A stretch of DNA of 64,000 bases from Vibrio halioticoli NBRC 102217 (lineage in GTDB: Bacteria; Pseudomonadota; Gammaproteobacteria; Enterobacterales; Vibrionaceae), in contig NZ_BAUJ01000012.1 of NCBI RefSeq assembly GCF_000496695.1, forward strand, positions 1 through 64,000. The letters are read 5' to 3'. A model generated the notes under the pieces. That model had not been told where the DNA came from and ran no database searches. It saw only the letters and a program-made list of their open reading frames with translations. The position numbers were made by a program, and so were the translations under genes. Shown in pieces: positions 59,294 to 64,000 of this stretch (its first letter is position 1; every line of letters begins with the position of its first letter).

Positions 59294-59345
59294 GAGTCCT
59301 AGGACTCATTTATACCAACTTGAGAGTTCGCTCTTGAGTTGGTAT
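59294..59345 (+). other. Two palindromes directly after atpC
   Basis: A loop-free palindrome GAGTCCTAGGACTC begins at the base after the stop codon. It is followed by a 15-bp stem ATACCAACTTGAGAG / CTCTTGAGTTGGTAT (two wobble pairs in RNA) around a TTCG loop. No T-run follows, so this may be a processing or stability hairpin. Its ends match the hairpin at 44622-44654. Confidence 0.7.
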
Positions 59346-59349
59346 CAGT

Positions 59350-59523
59350 TAATAGGCTGGCTTGTTGTCTCTTACCGACAGGTTGGCCTCCCTATGTAAG
59401 CAGTCGAACGTAAGACTTACCAAGGGAATACCGGTTCTTTTAGCAGAGAAACTTCAGAGCAGTAGTAGTTCTGATCCCCTAAGGCCTCAGGTGACTCACC
59501 CTCTCTCTGAGGCTCTTTCCTTT
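59350..59523 (+). ncRNA. Candidate structured RNA after atpC
   Basis: About 175 bases with low coding appearance and local structure: GTAA-gc-AGTC / GACT-TAC forms a bulged hairpin near 59395-59423, a stretch rich in unpaired A/G follows, and the 3' end is an intrinsic terminator GCCTCAG / CTGAGGC at 59484-59513 with a pyrimidine run. It could be an sRNA cut from the atp 3' end or have its own promoter. I could not match it to a known RNA family. Confidence 0.35.
59484..59523 (+). terminator. Intrinsic terminator of the atp operon or of the candidate RNA
   Basis: 7-bp stem GCCTCAG / CTGAGGC with a 16-base loop, followed by TCTTTCCTTTC. Confidence 0.7.
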
Positions 59524-59754
59524 CTGCGATATACAAAACACAAATATTTACACCTTTCTCGTATTCACTATCGATTTATTTTGGTTAGTGATGAGCGGTA
59601 AGTTGCATATGTTATATGGCAACGACTAACAACTTGTTTATAGAACGGTTTTTAGTTTGAATGGCAAAATATAGCGCGTTCTAAAATACGACTTCGTTAA
59701 TGAGTGTTTATGTGAATGAGTTAAAAAAACATCGATAACGAAGAAATTAAAGGC

Positions 59755-59782
59755 TTTACAGCCTGATAAATTAGTGTAGTAT
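59755..59782 (+). promoter_or_regulatory. Sigma-70 promoter of the cold shock gene
   Basis: TTTACA (59755-59760) and TAGTAT (59777-59782) with a 16-base spacer give a good sigma-70 match. Transcription would begin near 59789, leaving a leader of about 180 bases before the cold shock start codon. Confidence 0.6.
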
Positions 59783-59967
59783 CCAATTTCACTCTGTAAT
59801 TCAGAGTTATTAATGAAATATAAAGTAAAAGCAAAACCCTCAGAATTCCTTCGTTTGTGTAGTCATCCTCAGTGTTTCCTTAGCTTCATCGTAGCATTAA
59901 ATAATTCAAAATTTCAGCGTCTCGCAATTTCGCGAATAAATATGATTTTAAAAATAAGGGACACATT
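59783..59967 (+). promoter_or_regulatory. Long 5' leader of the cold shock gene
   Basis: The leader is AT-rich and includes a small hairpin CTCTG-TAATT-CAGAG near its 5' end. Long, refolding leaders that act as thermosensors are known for E. coli cspA. A 60-codon frame within the leader that runs into the gene in another frame looks accidental. AGGGA precedes the ATG. Confidence 0.5.
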
Positions 59968-60180
59968 ATGTCTAACAAAACTACTGGTATCGTAAAATGG
60001 TTTAACGAAGAGAAAGGTTTCGGTTTCCTAACTCAAGACAATGGCGGCCAGGACGTATTCGTTCACTTCCGTGCTATCGCTTCTGAAGGTTTCAAAACTC
60101 TAGCTGAAGGCCAAAAAGTGTCTTTCACAGTTGAGCAAGGTCAAAAAGGCCTTCAAGCTGCTGACGTTGTAGCTATCTAA
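59968..60180 (+). CDS. cspA: CspA-family cold shock protein
   Basis: 70-aa single-domain RNA chaperone. Both RNA-binding motifs are present, KGFGFLT (RNP1) and VFVHF (RNP2), within a full OB fold starting [16 protein letters not shown]. Which of the Csp paralogues it corresponds to cannot be decided here; the long leader supports a cold-inducible one. A hairpin terminator follows. Confidence 0.95.
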   Translation: MSNKTTGIVKWFNEEKGFGFLTQDNGGQDVFVHFRAIASEGFKTLAEGQKVSFTVEQGQKGLQAADVVAI

Positions 60181-60190
60181 GTTTTAGTCG

Positions 60191-60225
60191 GCGTAGATGG
60201 TCTGTGATCATCTACGCTAACTTTT
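60191..60225 (+). terminator. Terminator of the cold shock gene
   Basis: Stem GCGTAGATG / CATCTACGC, extended inside by GTC/GAT pairing with one wobble to a 3-base loop, followed by TAACTTTTC. It begins 10 bases after the stop. Confidence 0.8.
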
Positions 60226-60416
60226 CGTTGTACACCTATTAATCATTTATATCGTAACACCGCAAGTAAAAACCTGTCACACATCTGCAAGCTGTAAATG
60301 TTCGTCTAGTTAGTTATTTTCTTCGCTACATCAATATAAATAAAACCCAACCTATCAATTTCAGTCAGCATTATTGCGTCTGCAAAGAGAGGATAATCAA
60401 TATTTAAGGAAATTTT

Positions 60417-60500
60417 ATGTCTCGTTCTATTGGACGCAAACGTTTTTGGTTTCAAAAACTGCGTATTCAAACTAGCTCAAAATTTAAAAAAGTCAGCTAA
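60417..60500 (+). CDS. 27-aa highly basic peptide
   Basis: A short frame starting ATGTCTCGT encodes a peptide MSRSIGRKRFWFQKLRIQTS plus SKFKKVS: 9 of 27 residues are Arg or Lys and none is acidic. TAAGGA stands 7-8 bases before the ATG, a near ideal SD. It has its own upstream spacer after the cold shock terminator. The composition recalls small ribosomal or nucleic-acid-binding peptides. No family is recognised; too short for ordinary gene finders. Confidence 0.5.
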   Translation: MSRSIGRKRFWFQKLRIQTSSKFKKVS

Positions 60501-60738
60501 TTAATCGTTATTAGTTGATAGTAAAAAATGTGGACTCAAGCCGTTTTCGTGATCCAGAACGCTTTGAGTTAATATTTCAGCTCTACTCCTCGTTTATTTC
60601 CAATTTCAAACAATTCCCTATTGTCATTTATAAGCATGACAGTGCTTATCAAATCGTGAGTTATGCGTAAATCCCTTGAATTCATTGGCGTCAGGTATTA
60701 ATTTAGCTGCCATCAGTAAATCCAAAGAAGAATGACCA

Positions 60739-61959
60739 ATGACTACAGAAAACAATCAAAGTCAGCCATGGGCACAGCCTATGCCACAACAACAATTTGA
60801 GTTCATGTCTAAAGTACTTTCTGCTCCTTCACCAATCGGTTTTGAAGCGGCAATGAGCTACGGCGTGATCAAACCAGAATTTGAATCTTTCATGCCACAA
60901 GGCTGGGGTGTTCATCAATTTAAAGGCAGCGCGAGCATTGTTTTCGATTCTCATCCAGGTCGTGATGATCTAACTAGCGTTATGATCGTGGGTCACGCTG
61001 ATAAAATCCGCATGCAAGTTCGTAAAATTGATGCAGATGGTAAAGTGTGGATCAACACCGATTCTTTCTTGCCGACCACATTGATTGGTCATGAAGTACA
61101 AGTTTTCTGTCAAGATCCTGAAAATGTTGGATCTTACAAAACGATCAAAGGCGCAACCGTTGAAGCGCTTGGTGCCATTCACTTCTCTACTCCTGCGCAA
61201 CGTAGCGGTACTCAGGGCATTAAACCTGAATCTATCTACCTAGAGCTACAAATGCACGGTGAAGAACGTAAAGCGCAAGTTGAAGCATTAGGTCTACGTG
61301 TGGGTGACCCAATCTTGTTAGATCGTCCTATCAAACGTGGCGTAGCGGCAGATACTTTCTACGGCGCTTACCTTGATAACGGTCTGGGCTGTTTCTCTGT
61401 GACTGAGATTGCGCGTACTCTAGCGGCAGAAGGTCTAGATAACGTTCGCGTTCTTTATACTATTGCAACTCACGAAGAGATTGGTCGCTTTGGTTCAACA
61501 CAAGTTGTGGGCGAGCTAAAACCTGACATCCTGATTGCAACCGACGTTAATCACGATTACGAAGCAGCGCCTGGCATTGGCAGTCGTAACATGAATCCAT
61601 TGAAAATGGGTGCAGGCTTTACCATTGGACGCGGCTCAGTATCATCTGAATACTTAGTGCAAACCATGGATGCTCTATGTCGTGAAAAAGGCATTCCGTG
61701 CCAACTAGACTTCTCTGGCCGTGATATGGGTACAGACGGCATGGCGGCAGCGCTTGCAGGCGTAGACAGCGCGGCAATCACTATTGGTTATCCTATCCGT
61801 AATATGCACACTTCATCAGAATCTGCGCATACAGGTGATTTGCTAGCCTCTATCGAAGCGATCACTGAGCTACTTCGTCACTTCAATAGCATGAATGAAG
61901 GCAAAGGCATTCGCCAAGATGATCTGAAAAACAGCCACATCCGATTAGATACTCTTTAA
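60739..61959 (+). CDS. M42-family metallo-aminopeptidase
   Basis: 406-aa cytoplasmic peptidase related to FrvX/YpdE/TET enzymes that form tetrahedral complexes and trim peptides. Metal-site residues are visible: VGHADKI near residue 88 (first His), YLDNGLG (Asp bridging both metals), THEEIG (catalytic Glu and ligand Glu), TDVNHDY (Asp) and NMHTSSE (last His). It is slightly longer than the 340-360 aa norm at the N-terminus. It stands alone with its own terminator. Confidence 0.88.
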   Translation: MTTENNQSQPWAQPMPQQQFEFMSKVLSAPSPIGFEAAMSYGVIKPEFESFMPQGWGVHQFKGSASIVFDSHPGRDDLTSVMIVGHADKIRMQVRKIDADGKVWINTDSFLPTTLIGHEVQVFCQDPENVGSYKTIKGATVEALGAIHFSTPAQRSGTQGIKPESIYLELQMHGEERKAQVEALGLRVGDPILLDRPIKRGVAADTFYGAYLDNGLGCFSVTEIARTLAAEGLDNVRVLYTIATHEEIGRFGSTQVVGELKPDILIATDVNHDYEAAPGIGSRNMNPLKMGAGFTIGRGSVSSEYLVQTMDALCREKGIPCQLDFSGRDMGTDGMAAALAGVDSAAITIGYPIRNMHTSSESAHTGDLLASIEAITELLRHFNSMNEGKGIRQDDLKNSHIRLDTL

Positions 61960-61996
61960 TCGAGAGTGATGCTTCATCATCGATAATAAATAGATC

Positions 61997-62025
61997 AACG
62001 CTCGAATGATATTCGAGCGTTTTTT
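61997..62025 (+). terminator. Terminator of the M42 peptidase gene
   Basis: Perfect 11-bp stem AACGCTCGAAT / ATTCGAGCGTT with a 3-base loop and a run of six T. Confidence 0.93.
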
Positions 62026-62164
62026 CGTTCTATAAGCCAGTCAATACCCGTCAAGGTTCAGATTTTGTCGCTATTTCTGACAATTTGATCGTAGAGGATG
62101 ATCAACCCTTTTTGACCTTGTATACTCTGGCTGGAAAGATCTTAAATGAGACAAGGGAATAACA

Positions 62165-62737
62165 ATGCCTAAGGCAAGTGAAATCAAAAAAAGTGCTGCG
62201 ATTGAGCACAACGGTAAAGTGTACTTCGTTAAAGAAATTAACAAACTAACGCCAAGTGGTCGTGCTGGAGCAAGCCTATACCGCATGCGTATGTATGACG
62301 TAGCGACAGGTGCTAAAGCCGATGAAAGCTTTAAAGCCGATGAAATCATTAACCTTGCTGATTTCAGCCGTCACCCATCGACTTTCTCATACGTTGATGG
62401 CGATGAATATGTGTTCATGGACAGCGAAGATTACACCCCATACAGCTTCAATAAAGAAAGCATTGAAGAAGAACTGCAATTTGTTAACGAAGAGACACAA
62501 GGTCTGTTCGTACTGCTTGTTGACGGTAGCCCAGTAGCACTTGAGCTTCCTTCAGTTGTGGAATTGGAAATTGTAGAAACTGACCCTTCAATCAAAGGTG
62601 CATCAGCAGCAGCGCGTACTAAGCCTGCAACATTGACTACAGGCCTTATTATTCAGGTTCCTGAGTACATTGCTGGCGGTGAGAAGGTTCGCGTGAACAC
62701 TTCTGACAAAGCATTTATGGGTCGTGCTGACAAATAA
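62165..62737 (+). CDS. efpL: EfpL (YeiP), EF-P-like translation factor
   Basis: 190-aa three-domain protein. In place of the modified lysine loop of EF-P it has [14 protein letters not shown] with Arg33 at the tip, which marks the EfpL/YeiP subfamily; EfpL relieves ribosome stalling at polyproline and some other motifs without post-translational modification. Domain III ends [20 protein letters not shown] (pattern). AAGGGA precedes the ATG, and a terminator follows. Confidence 0.93.
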   Translation: MPKASEIKKSAAIEHNGKVYFVKEINKLTPSGRAGASLYRMRMYDVATGAKADESFKADEIINLADFSRHPSTFSYVDGDEYVFMDSEDYTPYSFNKESIEEELQFVNEETQGLFVLLVDGSPVALELPSVVELEIVETDPSIKGASAAARTKPATLTTGLIIQVPEYIAGGEKVRVNTSDKAFMGRADK

Positions 62738-62787
62738 ATCTCTATTAAAGGTACTTTCTGTTTCGCAGAATTAGCTTTAATAATCTG

Positions 62788-62821
62788 AAAACGCAGTGGC
62801 TGTAAGGCGCTGCGTTTTTTT
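62788..62821 (+). terminator. Terminator of efpL
   Basis: Stem AAAACGCAG / CTGCGTTTT with a 13-base loop, followed by more T. Confidence 0.88.
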
Positions 62822-63034
62822 GATCTTACAAAAGACAAAAGGGGTAAAACAACTTAAGTGCTGTGGTGCAAATGTGCAAGAGCAACGCTATATTTATGAA
62901 TAACTGTTAAATTTGTTGCGATGATGTTTATTTGGTGTGAGACTGATTTGCAAGACCTACATTTTAATAAGCTCGGATGAACCATATTTACTGCGATTGC
63001 TATTAGGTAGGGGCACTATTTTACGGAGTCGTAT

Positions 63035-64000
63035 ATGTATAAATCACTGCAAATTGCTATATCTAGGATCTCTAGAACGAACCTATCTATATCTCAAATA
63101 TCCCTATCTCAACTATCCCTATCTCAAATATCCATAGTTACTGCACTTGCTGTGAGCCCTATTGCCGCGCACTCAACCGAAGGCGAAGCAAGCACTTACA
63201 TTGTGAATGGCACTCCCATTTCCGTACAAATGTACCCATCGTTTGCCAGTGTGTACTTTGATCAGCTCGATACGTCAGGTCTGTATCAAAACTACTGCGG
63301 CGGCACTATCCTCGACCAATATCATATTTTAACAGCCGCGCACTGTGTGGAAGGCGACTCTTACTACTACACCTACACTTCGGTTGCGCCGCAACTGCAA
63401 AATGAACAGCAAGTCAAAAGTGCGGTTGGCCTACTTCCTAAGGTGGATTTAATTCGAGCCAGTGAGTTTTATTATCCGAGCACTTTCATTGATAGTGCGA
63501 CTTTAAGTTGGCCTGATGACATCGCTATTATCAAGCTGGAACAGCCGATGGCAGTATCGGCTTCCGACTACACAAAGTTAGCCTCATTAGCCGATGCCAG
63601 TGTTTATAATGTAGTGGGCACCGAAATGCTCTCCATTGGGCACGGTTATACTCGCTCAAATAGTGATAACGATAATATCCTGCAAGGGGTGACGCAAAGG
63701 ATACTGTCTAGCTCAGCTTGTGATTCGGCCAATATCAGTGATAAACAGCTGTGTTTGCAAGGTGATATTGACCTAGATTCTCAACTGCGTAATTCCACCT
63801 GTGGTGGTGATTCTGGCGGCCCTTTGTTTTGGTACAACGGCAGTGAGTATATTCAAGTCGGAATTACCAGTTTTGGTCCTTCGCAATGTGGCGATCCAAG
63901 CGCTGATTATTCATCAGCGTACACCGAAGTTGCAGAGTATCGAGATTGGATTGATAGCGTATTAGCTGGGCGAGAAACGCCGCAAACCGTGGTCACCGAA
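63035..64000 (+). CDS. Secreted trypsin-like serine protease (3' end beyond window)
   Basis: 322 residues are visible and the frame is open at the window edge. A signal peptide built on ISQ/LSQ repeats ends near SPIAA (about residue 46). The chymotrypsin-fold triad is complete: LTAAHC (His), DIAIIKL (Asp) and TCGGDSGGPLFW (Ser). The activation site is IVNGTPIS. The S1 pocket Asp precedes the GGDSGG motif less clearly, so specificity is not certain. Vibrio Ves-type proteases share this design and are exported by type II secretion, often with a GlyGly-CTERM tail, which would be outside this window. GGAG lies 7 bases before the ATG. Confidence 0.9.
   Translation, partial: MYKSLQIAISRISRTNLSISQISLSQLSLSQISIVTALAVSPIAAHSTEGEASTYIVNGTPISVQMYPSFASVYFDQLDTSGLYQNYCGGTILDQYHILTAAHCVEGDSYYYTYTSVAPQLQNEQQVKSAVGLLPKVDLIRASEFYYPSTFIDSATLSWPDDIAIIKLEQPMAVSASDYTKLASLADASVYNVVGTEMLSIGHGYTRSNSDNDNILQGVTQRILSSSACDSANISDKQLCLQGDIDLDSQLRNSTCGGDSGGPLFWYNGSEYIQVGITSFGPSQCGDPSADYSSAYTEVAEYRDWIDSVLAGRETPQTVVTE
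63089..63133 (+). repeat. 15-bp tandem repeats inside the protease signal peptide
   Basis: Three copies of CTATCTCAAATATCC (first copy starts with A; the second has C for A at one position) code for repeated L/I-S-Q-I/L-S units in the signal peptide. The unit is a multiple of three, so copy changes would keep the frame. Confidence 0.85.

Noticed and set aside
59362..59601. 79-codon frame after atpC
   Set aside because: Runs through a hairpin and an intrinsic terminator; no SD and no protein-like composition.
62937..63137. 66-codon frame overlapping the protease signal peptide
   Set aside because: Different frame of the same 15-bp repeats; the protease frame has an SD, a signal peptide and a complete catalytic triad.

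Overview
The window looks like a Vibrionaceae (Vibrio-type) chromosome segment. I infer this from gene content and from recalled protein similarity (KtrAB, an E. coli-like rbsDACBKR set, EptA, EfpL, UspA, a TonB-receptor/M16-peptidase locus). No search was run. About 50 protein genes are supported. I saw no rRNA, tRNA, CRISPR array or intact transposase gene.

Layout, 1-18 kb: a truncated ATP-grasp enzyme; a periplasmic haem-type fatty acid cis/trans isomerase (cti); a divergent TolC/HlyD/two-permease export operon with no ATPase gene; an exported repeat protein; then a minus-strand operon of TonB-dependent receptor, two-domain M16 peptidase and SbmA/YddA-type ABC exporter-fold transporter. 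That last set has the same composition as E. coli yddA-yddB-pqqL and the Pectobacterium Fus protein-import system. A good Fur-box candidate lies upstream of it.

18-32 kb: ktrAB potassium uptake, followed by a long urea module, urtABCDE (urea ABC importer) running into ureDABCE-ureJ-ureFG (urease, its nickel chaperones and a HupE/UreJ nickel permease). A sigma-54-like element precedes urtA and a strong terminator follows ureG. The genes form a complete path from urea and nickel uptake to ammonia.

32-48.5 kb: the ribose operon rbsDACBKR (minus strand) with a palindromic RbsR-type operator; a DMT exporter; a DctPQM TRAP transporter; the lipid A phosphoethanolamine transferase eptA; uspA; a LysR regulator; and a PL15-like oligoalginate lyase.

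48.5-50 kb: three very long inverted repeats share an identical 22-base outer arm but have different, self-complementary centres. They bracket a RaiA/HPF-type ribosome hibernation gene and an unannotated 52-aa membrane peptide. This is the most unusual structure in the window.

50-64 kb: an unrecognised membrane-anchored protein, an ArgR-family regulator, a complete atpIBEFHAGDC F-ATPase operon whose c subunit looks more E. coli-like than Vibrio-like, a structured region after atpC ending in a terminator (possible sRNA), a CspA gene with a long leader, a 27-aa very basic peptide, an M42 aminopeptidase, efpL, and the start of a secreted trypsin-like protease whose signal peptide is built from 15-bp tandem repeats.
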